Assembly (NCBI RefSeq): GCF_026283945.1
Contig: NZ_JAPDPC010000001.1
Coordinates: 1,178,001 to 1,242,000 of the forward strand
From: Dyella humicola
GTDB taxonomy: Bacteria; Pseudomonadota; Gammaproteobacteria; Xanthomonadales; Rhodanobacteraceae
Length of the DNA: 64,000 nucleotides
Direction of reading: 5' to 3'
A model generated the notes under the pieces. That model did not search any database, was not told the origin of the DNA, and was given only the letters and a program-made list of their open reading frames with translations. The translations under genes were made by a program, and so were the position numbers. Below are positions 30,898 to 39,203 of the stretch, piece by piece. The stretch's first letter is position 1. The number at the start of each line of letters is the position of its first letter.

Positions 30898-31890
30898 ATG
30901 CTGACCGGGACCACGCCATCGGAGAACCTCGTCGTGCAGGCCCTGCAAGGCGAGACCATGGGCACGACCTGGTCAGTGCGTGCGGTATTGCCGGTCGAAC
31001 TGTCGCTGCAGTCATGGCGTGATGGCATCCAGGCAGCGCTCGATCTGGTCGATCGCCAGATGAGTACGTACAAGCCGCAGTCGGCGTTGTCGTGTTTCAA
31101 CGCCGCGCCTGCCGGTACCTGGCACGCCATGCCCGCCGAGTGTTTTGAGGTTATTGCGCACGCACTGCAGATGGCGCGCGACAGCAGCGGCGCGTATGAC
31201 CCGACCGTGGGGCCGCTGGTGAATTTGTGGGGCTTCGGTCCGGACGCGTCGCGTCACGAGCCGCCTTCGGACGAAGCGATCGCGGTGGCGCGTGAGCGCA
31301 TCGGCTGGTGGAAGCTCAAGCTCGACGCGGCTACGCGTAGCTTGTATCAGCCCGGCGGGATTTATCTGGACCTTTCTTCCGTCGCCAAGGGCTATGGCGT
31401 CGATTTGGTGGGGCGCTATCTCGATAGCATCGGCATCGGTGCGTGGCTGGTGGAAGTCGGCGGCGAACTGAAGGGCCACGGCAAAAAGCCGGACGGTTCG
31501 CCATGGCGCATCGGTGTCGAGCGTCCCGGTGCGGCGGTTGGCGCCGTCGAAAACATGGATCAGCTCAGTCGGGTCGTTACGCTGAGTGGCTGCGCCATTG
31601 CTACATCGGGCGACTACCGCAGGCAGTTCGAATCGGCTGGCCGATCGTACTCGCATCACATCGATCCGCGCACAGGTCAACCCGTGCCGCACTTTGTAGC
31701 ATCGGTCAGCGTGATCGCGCATGACGCGATGCAAGCCGATCCGTTGGGTACCTTGATGACCGTGTTGGGCCCAGTACACGGGCTTGCTTACGCGCGCGAG
31801 CGCGGACTGGCCGTGTTGTTCCTCTTGCATGGAAAGAACGGTACGGAGGAACGCCTTTCGCCTGCATTTGCCGAGGCGCTTCGTTCGTGA
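30898..31890 (+). CDS. apbE: FAD:protein FMN transferase (ApbE)
   Basis: 330 aa. The family blocks are clear: GETMGTTWSV, YDPTVGPLVNLWGFG, IYLDLSSVAKGYGVD, and SHHIDPRTGQPV. ApbE uses FAD and magnesium to attach FMN to Ser/Thr in DxxSGAT-type motifs; the DUF2271 protein in this operon has such a motif. Most ApbE proteins are exported, yet here only about 19 residues precede the MGTT block and no signal peptide or lipobox is visible. Either it acts in the cytoplasm or an unusual export route is used. Its stop overlaps the reductase start by four bases. Confidence 0.93.
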   Translation: MLTGTTPSENLVVQALQGETMGTTWSVRAVLPVELSLQSWRDGIQAALDLVDRQMSTYKPQSALSCFNAAPAGTWHAMPAECFEVIAHALQMARDSSGAYDPTVGPLVNLWGFGPDASRHEPPSDEAIAVARERIGWWKLKLDAATRSLYQPGGIYLDLSSVAKGYGVDLVGRYLDSIGIGAWLVEVGGELKGHGKKPDGSPWRIGVERPGAAVGAVENMDQLSRVVTLSGCAIATSGDYRRQFESAGRSYSHHIDPRTGQPVPHFVASVSVIAHDAMQADPLGTLMTVLGPVHGLAYARERGLAVLFLLHGKNGTEERLSPAFAEALRS

Positions 31891-33533
31891 ATCGATCCCC
31901 GACGCTGTCGATCGAAGGCAAGCCGTGGGGCAACGTTGCGCTGATCGCGCTACTGGTCGTGCTGGCAGGTGGTCTGCTTGCGCTACATACCGGCGAATGG
32001 GAATGGCGCGATCCTGGCGCGGAGCGCTGGCTTCTAGCGATCGCAGTGCTAGCGGCCTGGGCGGGTTTCACCGCATGGACGGGCTGGTCTCGTCGTCGCG
32101 CGATGCACAGTCAGATGCTTTCGGCGCCGTCATCCGGCACGCCGCAGGGAGAGGCTGTGCTGATTGCTTTCGCCAGCCAGACCGGTACCGCTGAACAGCT
32201 GGCCCGACAGACCGCGCAAAGTCTGCAACTGGCAGGCATGGCGGTGAGCCTGATCGAATTGGGTACGCTCGATGGCGATGCGTTGATGCAGGCGACGCGC
32301 GTGCTGTTCGTCGTAAGCACCACCGGCGAAGGCGATGCGCCCGACAGTGCCGCGCGCTTTGTTACCCACTGTATGCGCGCACCACTACCACTCGGTCAGT
32401 TGCAGTACGGGCTGCTCGCGCTCGGTGATCGCGACTACGACGATTTCTGTGGCTTTGGACGGCAGCTACGGCACTGGTTGCAGCAGAGTGGTGCGCACGC
32501 GCTGTTCGATGCCGTCGAAGTCGACAACGGCGAGCCCGCTGCGTTGCGTCATTGGCAGCACTACCTGTCGTTGCTGTCCGGTGCCACCGAATTGCCTGAC
32601 TGGGAGCGTCCCGATTATCAGCGCTGGCAGTTGATCGAGCGACGCCTGCTCAATCCTGAAAGCCTGGGCGGTCCCTGCTTCCACCTCGCTTTTCGCCCGA
32701 TGGACGGAGAGGCAACGTGGCAGGCGGGTGATCTGGTTGAGTTGGGGCCACGCCATGCGCCGGACGACGTGGCGCGGTGGCTGGCCGCGCCGCCCTACGA
32801 TGGTGATGTGCTGATCGAACATGACGGGCGCCGTGCAAGCTTGCGGGACTGGCTGGCGGGGAGCCACCTGCCTTGCTTCGACGACGTTCGCGGCCGCACG
32901 CCCGTTGACGTCGTACGCGATCTTCAGGCGCTGCCGCATCGCGAGTATTCCGTTGCGTCCATGCCCTCGGATGGTTCGCTGCATCTGCTGGTACGTCGCA
33001 TGGTGCGTGCGGATGGCAAGACCGGGCTCGGCTCAAGCTGGCTCACCGAGCATGTGGACGTGGGGGCCGAGGTCGCGCTACGCATTCGCAACAACCCGGG
33101 ATTCCACGCGCCGCCTGACCGACGCCCGCTTGTGCTTATCGGCAACGGCACGGGCTTGGCCGGCTTGCGTGCCTTGCTCAAGGCGCGTATCGATGCAGGT
33201 CATTCACGCAACTGGCTGCTGTTCGGCGAGCGACAGGCGACACGCGACTTCTACCATCGTGACGAGATCGAGCAGTGGCTGCGCGACGGACATCTCGCGC
33301 GGCTTGATCTCGCCTGGTCACGTGATCAGGTCACGCCCGCCTACGTGCAAGATCGGCTTCGCGCTGCGGCAGACGAGCTGACGCAATGGGTGAGTGAAGG
33401 GGCGGCCATCTACGTCTGCGGCAGCCTCGCCGGCATGGCGCCTGGTGTGGACGCCGTGCTGCGCGAAGCGCTGGGTGAGGTCGAGCTAGAGCGCTTGCGC
33501 GAACACGGCCGCTATCGGCGCGACGTGTACTGA
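31887..33533 (+). CDS. Membrane-anchored flavodoxin/ferredoxin-reductase fusion (CysJ/P450-reductase-like)
   Basis: 548 aa from a GTG that overlaps apbE (GTGA). Two transmembrane helices (about 17-34 and 46-65) anchor a cytoplasmic flavodoxin domain starting at ASQTGTAEQLARQ, with the FMN loop STTGEGDAP and ALGDRDYDDFCGFG. An FAD domain (REYSVAS) and NAD(P)H domain (LIGNGTGLAGLRALL, then YVCGSLAGMA) follow. It resembles sulfite reductase flavoprotein but is membrane-bound and lacks a cysI partner. It likely feeds NADPH electrons through FAD and FMN to the PepSY membrane protein. Last gene of the operon. Confidence 0.88.
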   Translation: MNRSPTLSIEGKPWGNVALIALLVVLAGGLLALHTGEWEWRDPGAERWLLAIAVLAAWAGFTAWTGWSRRRAMHSQMLSAPSSGTPQGEAVLIAFASQTGTAEQLARQTAQSLQLAGMAVSLIELGTLDGDALMQATRVLFVVSTTGEGDAPDSAARFVTHCMRAPLPLGQLQYGLLALGDRDYDDFCGFGRQLRHWLQQSGAHALFDAVEVDNGEPAALRHWQHYLSLLSGATELPDWERPDYQRWQLIERRLLNPESLGGPCFHLAFRPMDGEATWQAGDLVELGPRHAPDDVARWLAAPPYDGDVLIEHDGRRASLRDWLAGSHLPCFDDVRGRTPVDVVRDLQALPHREYSVASMPSDGSLHLLVRRMVRADGKTGLGSSWLTEHVDVGAEVALRIRNNPGFHAPPDRRPLVLIGNGTGLAGLRALLKARIDAGHSRNWLLFGERQATRDFYHRDEIEQWLRDGHLARLDLAWSRDQVTPAYVQDRLRAAADELTQWVSEGAAIYVCGSLAGMAPGVDAVLREALGEVELERLREHGRYRRDVY

Positions 33534-33618
33534 ACGCTGCTGCGGCATCGTGTTTCGCATGGGCGCACGCCGTGCGTGCCAAGCGCCATGGTTCATCGTC
33601 GACATCACGGGCGATGGA

Positions 33619-34188
33619 TCAGTCCGCCGGTAGCCTGGCCAGCACGATTTCGCCGCCACCCTCGATGCGCACGGGGTGCGCTGGAATCGGGTCGATCCAC
33701 ATCATGTCGTTGGGAGCGAGCTCGTGCGATCGGTGGTCGGCGATCACCTTGGCATAGCCGGCGAGCAGAAGCACGAACCAGTGCCAGCCCCTGGGTGCCA
33801 GCAACACCATGGCGCCATGGAGTGGACGGGCGATCAATTCACCCTGGACATCGCCGCGCAGCATCAGGTTGAAGGCGCGGGTGGCGCCTTGGGGCAGCGC
33901 AGCGTATGGCACGTCGTCGCCGCTGAAGTTGGCGAGGTCGAATCGGTTCAGGAATTGCGTGCGACCGTCGGGGAAGGTCAGTTCGACAGGGGCGTCCAGC
34001 GGCACAAACTGCCGTCGCGCGTCGGCAAATGTCGAAAACGACGCAGGGTTTTCGATGTCAGCAATGCTGAGACGCCATTGCCAGGCATCCTGCTGCGGGC
34101 CGCAGGCGATTTCGGTGGTAACACCGGCACCATTGGCCCATGGCTGCCGGCGCAATGCATCGACGGCTACAGGGCGAAGCACGCTCAT
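33619..34188 (-). CDS. HutD/Ves family protein
   Basis: 189 aa, cupin-like. MSVLRPVAVDALRRQPWANGAGVT matches the N-terminal signature of HutD, and the LSIADIENPASFSTFADARRQF block is diagnostic. HutD acts as a governor of histidine utilisation in Pseudomonas fluorescens. No hut genes are in the window, so the role here is open. The start overlaps the GNAT gene by four bases. Confidence 0.85.
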   Translation of the reverse strand: MSVLRPVAVDALRRQPWANGAGVTTEIACGPQQDAWQWRLSIADIENPASFSTFADARRQFVPLDAPVELTFPDGRTQFLNRFDLANFSGDDVPYAALPQGATRAFNLMLRGDVQGELIARPLHGAMVLLAPRGWHWFVLLLAGYAKVIADHRSHELAPNDMMWIDPIPAHPVRIEGGGEIVLARLPAD

Positions 34189-34724
34189 GCGTAGGCGCGG
34201 CGTTGCTCGCGATACGGCGGGTAATAGGCGAACACGTGGTTGTTTGTACCGAAGAAATCCATGTCATCGATGTGTTCGCCGCCCAGGCGCTCGGCGACGC
34301 GGTCCGAGGCATCGTTGCCGATGCGCACCAGGCTGATGACGCGCTGCGCGTTGAGCCTGCGCCAGGCGAATTCAAGAATCGCATTGCCCGCCTCGGTGGC
34401 GTAACCGTGGTGACGGAACTCGGGCCGCAGCATCCAGCCCAGTTCCAGATCGGGCCAGCCTTCCGGTTGCATCAGGCCGGCGCGCCCGACGAATTCACCG
34501 GTTTCCTTCAGCTCGAGCGCCCACATGCCGTAGCCACGGAGCTGCCAATGCCCGATCAGCATGGCGAGCGAACGCCAGGCATTGGTACGGTCCAGCGGCT
34601 GGCCATCGCCCACCCAACGCGTGCTGGCCGGGTCGGCCAGCATGGCGGCGTAGGTTTCGAAGTGCCGCTCGCCGAGAGCGGTAAGGCGCAGGCGCGCAGT
34701 TTCAAGGACAGGTATGTCGATCAT
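34185..34724 (-). CDS. GNAT family N-acetyltransferase (RimJ/RimL-like)
   Basis: 179 aa. ETARLRLTALGERHF is the usual opening of the RimJ/RimL group, and LGWMLRPEFRHHGYATEAGNAILEFA is the acetyl-CoA motif. These enzymes acetylate N-terminal amines of ribosomal proteins or other small amines. The acceptor here is unknown. It sits between HutD and SET genes in a tight minus-strand operon (4-base overlap downstream, 5-base gap upstream). Confidence 0.88.
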   Translation of the reverse strand: MIDIPVLETARLRLTALGERHFETYAAMLADPASTRWVGDGQPLDRTNAWRSLAMLIGHWQLRGYGMWALELKETGEFVGRAGLMQPEGWPDLELGWMLRPEFRHHGYATEAGNAILEFAWRRLNAQRVISLVRIGNDASDRVAERLGGEHIDDMDFFGTNNHVFAYYPPYREQRRAYA

Positions 34725-34729
34725 GGGTG

Positions 34730-35209
34730 TCAGCTAGCAATACGGATGCCATGGAGCAGGGTGGCGAGGGCGTGCGTGCTCAGGGTCAGGCTTTCGAGCC
34801 ACGGCAAGCCGACGATTTTCTGGCCCGTCGCGGTGTCCACGAAGACCTCTTCCTCGCCAGGTGGTAGCAGGTGGCGATAGTCCACGGTAATTTCGGTGCC
34901 GGCGGGCAAATCGCTCAGAGCGAAGACGAAACCGAGATGCCACAGTCCGGTGGGCGTAAAGCTGTGGTTGATGAAGCACTCGTCCGGCCAATCCGGTGAA
35001 ACGGTATAGCGGTCTTCGAACCAGCGGGCGCTGGCGTAGAGCTGCTCAGCCAACGCGGGCGATCCGCTCAGCTCAGCATAGGAATACGTGCGATCGATGG
35101 CGTCCGGCGCAGTGACTATCTGCCCGGCCACGACGTCCTGGTCCAGGAACAAACCTTTGCCAGCCCCTGCAATGGCAGACGCAGCGATGCGGTAACGCGC
35201 AACGATCAT
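34730..35209 (-). CDS. SET domain-containing protein
   Basis: 159 aa. SAIAGAGKGLFLDQDV is the SET-N motif. FINHSF, equivalent to the NHS motif, and LPAGTEITVDY, the GEELTxDY-like motif, form the SAM and lysine site. SET proteins are protein lysine methyltransferases, mostly eukaryotic; short bacterial versions are scattered in proteobacteria. Target unknown. It is the first gene of the SET-GNAT-HutD operon, so two protein-modifying genes are side by side. There is no post-SET cysteine cluster. Confidence 0.8.
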   Translation of the reverse strand: MIVARYRIAASAIAGAGKGLFLDQDVVAGQIVTAPDAIDRTYSYAELSGSPALAEQLYASARWFEDRYTVSPDWPDECFINHSFTPTGLWHLGFVFALSDLPAGTEITVDYRHLLPPGEEEVFVDTATGQKIVGLPWLESLTLSTHALATLLHGIRIAS

Positions 35210-35247
35210 GGTGGCCTAAGCCGAGGGCGAGGCGGGCGAGTGTAGCG

Positions 35248-35280
35248 CAACCGGCCGGCGTCGCCAGAGCCGGCCGGTTG
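35248..35280. terminator. GC-rich stem-loop between the ComEA-like and SET genes
   Basis: A perfect 12-bp stem, CAACCGGCCGGC (35248-35259) with its complement (35269-35280), has a 9-base loop. No T tract follows on either strand, so termination would be weak. It separates the ComEA-like gene from the SET operon, both read leftward. Confidence 0.5.
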
Positions 35281-35314
35281 CCTGTTTGTGTACGCAAGTT
35301 GCTGACGGGTTTGA

Positions 35315-35662
35315 TTATTCGCCGGCGGCTTTGCTGGCCTTCGGTTTTGCCTTGGTCGGTGCCGGCTTGTTGGCTGCCTTGCTGTCGCCGGGAACGTCGC
35401 CGAGCAGAATCGAGTCGCGGTTGCGCTCCAGCGTGGCCGGGCCTATGCCCTTGACCTGCGACAACTCATCCACACTTTTGAAGGGGCCGTGTTCATCGCG
35501 CCAGGCCACAATTTTCTCCGCCTTGGAGAGGCCGATGCCGTCCAGCGACTTGGCGATGGTGGGGGCGTCCGCTTTGTTGACGTTTACCGGGGTGGCCGCA
35601 AACGCGGGCACTACCAGTGCGAGTGCGAGGGTGGCGAGCAGGGCTGCAATTTTATGGTGCAT
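35315..35662 (-). CDS. ComEA-like helix-hairpin-helix DNA-binding protein
   Basis: 115 aa from ATG 35662, with AGGGAGA upstream. A signal peptide ends near AFAA. The helix-hairpin-helix pair (VNVNKADAPTIAKSL... GIGLSKAEKIVAWR, then VKGIGPATLERNR) binds DNA without sequence preference; in ComEA it takes up transforming DNA in the periplasm. A Lys/Ala/Pro-rich tail follows. Natural competence would fit with the type IV pilus genes in this window. Confidence 0.85.
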   Translation of the reverse strand: MHHKIAALLATLALALVVPAFAATPVNVNKADAPTIAKSLDGIGLSKAEKIVAWRDEHGPFKSVDELSQVKGIGPATLERNRDSILLGDVPGDSKAANKPAPTKAKPKASKAAGE

Positions 35663-35880
35663 GGGTAGGTCTCCCTTTTGAGGTGAGTGCGGCATCCATG
35701 TGTGCCGCGCCATGACTCTGACCGGCCAGCTGGCTTTGGACAGTCGGGCGGCACGTTAGATCCGGGTGAGGGCTGGGACTACCCGTGTGTCGGTGGGAAA
35801 CAGGGCAGCCTGTGGGCTGCGGCGAGCTTCTCGTCCGCGCTGATACAATTTCGCCTTTCCCCACGCTGCAGGAGTCGCCC

Positions 35881-37305
35881 ATGGATACCGCTCGCCTCAA
35901 CCGTTTTGTCAGCGGACTCTGGGATGACGAGATCGTGCCGCAGCTGGTCGAGTACATCCGCATTCCCAACAAGTCGCCGATGTTCGATCCCAAGTGGGTC
36001 GAGCACGGCTACATGGATGCAGCCGTCAAGCTGATGGAGAACTGGGCCCGCAGCAAGCTGCCGGCCTTGCCGGGCGCCACATTGGAAGTGGTGCGTCTGG
36101 ACGGCCGTACGCCGTTGATCTACATCGAAGTGCCAGGCACCGGTGATGACACTGTGGTGCTGTACGGCCATCTGGACAAGCAGCCGGAGATGACCGGCTG
36201 GGCCGAGGGCCTGGGTCCGTGGACGCCGGTGCTCAAGGGCGACAAGCTGTATGGACGCGGTGGCGCCGACGACGGCTACGCCATCTTCGGTTCGCTGGCG
36301 GCGTTGCTGGCGCTGCGCGAACAAGGTGTGCCGCATGCGCGCTGCGTCGTGATGATCGAAGCCTGCGAGGAATCGGGCAGCTACGACTTGCCGTTCTACG
36401 TGGATCACCTCGCCGATCGCATTGGCAATCCGTCACTGGTGGTGTGCCTGGATTCGGGCTGCGGCAACTACGACCAGCTGTGGCTTACCACCTCGCTGCG
36501 CGGCATGACCGGCGGCGAACTGACCGTGCAGGTGCTGGAGGAGGGCGTGCATTCGGGCGATGCGTCCGGGGTGGTGCCGTCCAGCTTCCGCATCCTGCGC
36601 GAGCTGTTGAGCCGCCTCGAAGATCCGCAGACCGGCACGATCAAGCCGAAGGAACTCTACGTCGAGATTCCGCCGCAGCGTATCGAACAGGCCAAGCGTT
36701 CGGCCGAGGTGCTGGGCACGGCGGTATACGACAAGTTCCCGTTCGTGGAAGGCATGCATCCGGTCACCGAGGACCTGACCGAGCTGGTGCTCAACCGCAC
36801 CTGGCGTCCGCAGCTGGCGGTGACCGGCGTGGACGGCATGCCGCCGCTGGAAAGCGCCGGTAACGTGCTGCGCCCCAAGACCTCGGTGAAGCTGAGCCTG
36901 CGCGTGCCGCCGACGCTGTCGGGCGCCAAGGCCGGCCAGTTCGTCAAGGAGCTGCTGGAGAAGGACCCGCCGTACGGCGCCAAAGTCAGCTTCAAGCTGG
37001 AGAAGGACGGCAGCGGCTGGAATGCACCGCAGTTGTCGCCCTGGCTGGAGCAGGCCGTGGCCACGGCATCGCAGAATTATTTCGGCACGCCGGCGGCGTA
37101 CATGGGCGAGGGTGGCAGCATTCCGTTCATGGGCATGCTGGGCGAGAAATTCCCCAAGGCGCAGTTCCTCATCACCGGCGTGCTCGGTCCGCACTCCAAT
37201 GCGCATGGCCCGAACGAGTTCCTGCACATCCCGACCGGCAAGAAGGTGTCGATGGTGGTCGCCGATGTCGTCGCGCGTCACCACGAACAAGGCGCCAAGG
37301 GCTAA
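35881..37305 (+). CDS. M20 family metallopeptidase (dipeptidase/deacylase)
   Basis: 474 aa from ATG 35881, preceded by AGGAG. Metal-binding blocks of the M20 fold are VVLYGHLDKQPE, LYGRGGADDGYA, and EACEESGS with the catalytic Glu pair; a dimerisation domain lies in the middle (about 210-350). These cytosolic di-zinc enzymes cleave dipeptides or acyl-amino acids. Substrate unknown; no signal peptide is visible. It diverges from the ComEA-like gene. Confidence 0.9.
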   Translation: MDTARLNRFVSGLWDDEIVPQLVEYIRIPNKSPMFDPKWVEHGYMDAAVKLMENWARSKLPALPGATLEVVRLDGRTPLIYIEVPGTGDDTVVLYGHLDKQPEMTGWAEGLGPWTPVLKGDKLYGRGGADDGYAIFGSLAALLALREQGVPHARCVVMIEACEESGSYDLPFYVDHLADRIGNPSLVVCLDSGCGNYDQLWLTTSLRGMTGGELTVQVLEEGVHSGDASGVVPSSFRILRELLSRLEDPQTGTIKPKELYVEIPPQRIEQAKRSAEVLGTAVYDKFPFVEGMHPVTEDLTELVLNRTWRPQLAVTGVDGMPPLESAGNVLRPKTSVKLSLRVPPTLSGAKAGQFVKELLEKDPPYGAKVSFKLEKDGSGWNAPQLSPWLEQAVATASQNYFGTPAAYMGEGGSIPFMGMLGEKFPKAQFLITGVLGPHSNAHGPNEFLHIPTGKKVSMVVADVVARHHEQGAKG

Positions 37306-37320
37306 GCCCGCTTGAAGGTC

Positions 37321-37340
37321 GCCCCGGCGGAAGCCGGGGC
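37321..37340 (+). other. GC-rich stem-loop after the M20 gene
   Basis: GCCCCGGC (37321-37328) pairs with GCCGGGGC (37333-37340) around a GGAA loop. No T tract, so it is a stem-loop rather than a proven terminator. Confidence 0.55.
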
Positions 37341-37415
37341 TGCGCGCCTTCGTGGCCAGGGGTGACTTCGTGCCGGTCGTCGCCCGCAGGCAGTGACACC
37401 CAGGGATTGCCAGCG

Positions 37416-38135
37416 ATGAACGATGCTCCGAACGACTACACCTATCTCGCGACCCACTGGAGGGCTGTACGCGAGCGGGTGGATGCGGCCTGCCGCGCCG
37501 CGGGTCGCGATCCTTCCGAGGTTTCCATCCTGCCAGTGAGCAAGACCTTTGGTCCCGACGTGGTGCGAGCCGCCATGGCGCTGGGGATGACGCGCTTTGG
37601 CGAGAACAAGGTGCAGGAAATTCGCGGCAAGGCCGAGGCGCTGGCCGACTGTGCGATCGAGTGGGTCGTCATCGGCCATCTGCAGACCAACAAGGCCAAG
37701 GACGTGGCGCGGCTGGCCAGCGAGGTGCAATCGCTGGACCGACTGGAGCTGGCCGAGGCTTTGCATCGCCGGCTGCAGCTGGAAGGTCGCACGCTCGACG
37801 TGCTGGTCGAGGTGAAAACCTCGCCGGAGGAGAGCAAGCAGGGTTTGTCCCCGGCGCAATTGCCCGCCTTTCTGGACGCCCTTGGTGCCTACGACAGCCT
37901 GCGCGTGCAGGGTTTGATGACGCTGGCCGTGCAATCGGACGACCCGACCGCCGTGCGCGCCTGTTTCCGTCAATTGCATCAATTGCGTGCCCAGGCGAAG
38001 GCCCAAGGGCATGATTTGTCTAGACTTTCGATGGGCATGAGTGGGGATTTTCCGCTCGCCATCGCAGAGGGGGCGACCGAGGTCCGAATTGGCTCGGCGA
38101 TCTTTGGTCGGCGGCCTCCTGTCACAGCTCAGTAA
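37416..38135 (+). CDS. PLP homeostasis protein YggS/PROSC family
   Basis: 239 aa, usual length. The PLP lysine lies in ILPVSKTF and the signature is FGENKVQEIRGK; HLQTNKAKDV and SMGMSGDFPLAIAEGATEVRIGSAIFG close the barrel and phosphate site. YggS proteins bind PLP and balance vitamin B6 and amino-acid pools in the cytoplasm. In many proteobacteria the gene lies near pilT or proC; here it follows an M20 peptidase gene by 110 bases. Confidence 0.95.
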   Translation: MNDAPNDYTYLATHWRAVRERVDAACRAAGRDPSEVSILPVSKTFGPDVVRAAMALGMTRFGENKVQEIRGKAEALADCAIEWVVIGHLQTNKAKDVARLASEVQSLDRLELAEALHRRLQLEGRTLDVLVEVKTSPEESKQGLSPAQLPAFLDALGAYDSLRVQGLMTLAVQSDDPTAVRACFRQLHQLRAQAKAQGHDLSRLSMGMSGDFPLAIAEGATEVRIGSAIFGRRPPVTAQ

Positions 38136-38377
38136 CAGGTCTGTATCAAATAAATAGTTCACTAATTGATCAAAAAATCACCAGTTACGGTGACTTTATT
38201 GTTCTAAATCAATATGTTGATGGCTGCGCCTGAACCCTGACAAATTTCGCAACGATGTAGTTCAGTTAACCCCGATCGAACATACGACCGGATTCCCCCT
38301 GCTAAGTTCACGTCTCCATCACGGCCGGCGGCTCAGCCGACGGTCTGACTCACGAACTGCAGAGGGATTTTTCCCAT
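38136..38377 (+). promoter_or_regulatory. AT-rich leader upstream of the NlpC/P60 gene
   Basis: 242 bases, with 38140-38225 strikingly AT-rich against a GC-rich background. It contains TTGATCAA (38166-38173) and a 5-bp-armed palindrome ATCAA-TATG-TTGAT (38208-38221). It probably carries the promoter and operators for the NlpC/P60 gene; I cannot fix a -35/-10 pair with confidence. Confidence 0.45.
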
Positions 38378-39115
38378 ATGCCAACCAAGCGATTGTTTAG
38401 TGCTGCTGCGCTGGCTTGTGCACTGTTCGCGTCCCTTCCGCTGTTTGCTGAACCTCTTGCTGGTCAGGCCAGTGCGCCGGCCGCAATGAACATCACGCCG
38501 AATCTCATGGGCCAGCTGGCAGTGTTTGCGCCAGCAGCTGGACTGGCACAGTCCGTCGTTCCCGCCAAGGCGAGCATCGCGGCACCGGTGGCCAAGCAGG
38601 CCGCGGCTGGTTGGGGCGCCGAACAGGACGAACTCGACGCTGACGCCGATGGCATGCCGGGTACCGGCGTGGACAACAACGCGGTGGCTTCGCTGGCCGG
38701 CGAAACGTCCGGGCTGCGCAAGACCTTGATCGGTCTGGCCATGACGCTGCGTGACATCCGCTATGTCCGCGGTGGTCGCGATCCTTCCACCGGTTTCGAT
38801 TGCAGCGGTTTTGTCCGCTATGTGTTTGCTCACGCCGTGGGCCTGGATCTGCCGACCAACTCGGCTTCGCAGTTCCTCGCTGGCCTGAAGGTGAGCCGCG
38901 GCGATATGAAGCCGGGCGATCTGGTGTTCTTCCGCACGGCAGGTAGCCGTGGCCAGGGCCGCATTTCGCATGTCGGCATCTACATCGCCAACGGCCAGTT
39001 CATCCATTCGCCCTCGCGCGGCAAGACCGTGCGTGTGGACAGCCTGGACGAGTCGTATTGGTCCAAGCGTTTCGCCGGCGCCAAGCGCCCGGACGCCCTG
39101 GCTCGCAGCAGCTGA
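38378..39115 (+). CDS. NlpC/P60 family cell-wall hydrolase
   Basis: 245 aa. A signal peptide (MPTKRLFSAAALACALFASL, cut near FAEP) sends it to the periplasm. A low-complexity linker leads to the NlpC/P60 domain from about residue 110: catalytic Cys in FDCSGFVRYV, His in RISHVGIYI, and a third polar residue in FIHSPSRG. Such enzymes cut D-glutamyl-diaminopimelate bonds in peptidoglycan stem peptides. It has a long AT-rich leader and its own terminator, so it is a single-gene unit. Confidence 0.92.
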   Translation: MPTKRLFSAAALACALFASLPLFAEPLAGQASAPAAMNITPNLMGQLAVFAPAAGLAQSVVPAKASIAAPVAKQAAAGWGAEQDELDADADGMPGTGVDNNAVASLAGETSGLRKTLIGLAMTLRDIRYVRGGRDPSTGFDCSGFVRYVFAHAVGLDLPTNSASQFLAGLKVSRGDMKPGDLVFFRTAGSRGQGRISHVGIYIANGQFIHSPSRGKTVRVDSLDESYWSKRFAGAKRPDALARSS

Positions 39116-39136
39116 TTTGATGGGTCTCCGCCAGTC

Positions 39137-39165
39137 AAAGGCCGCCTTTCAGGCGGCCTTTTTTT
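39137..39165. terminator. Bidirectional terminator between the NlpC/P60 gene and the oxidoreductase gene
   Basis: Stem GGCCGCC (39140-39146) with GGCGGCC (39152-39158), preceded by AAA and followed by seven T. It follows the NlpC/P60 stop by 21 bases and faces the converging gene at 39204. Confidence 0.9.
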
Positions 39166-39203
39166 ATGCCTGCAACAACAAGGTTGCCTAGGGCCTGTTC
39201 GCC

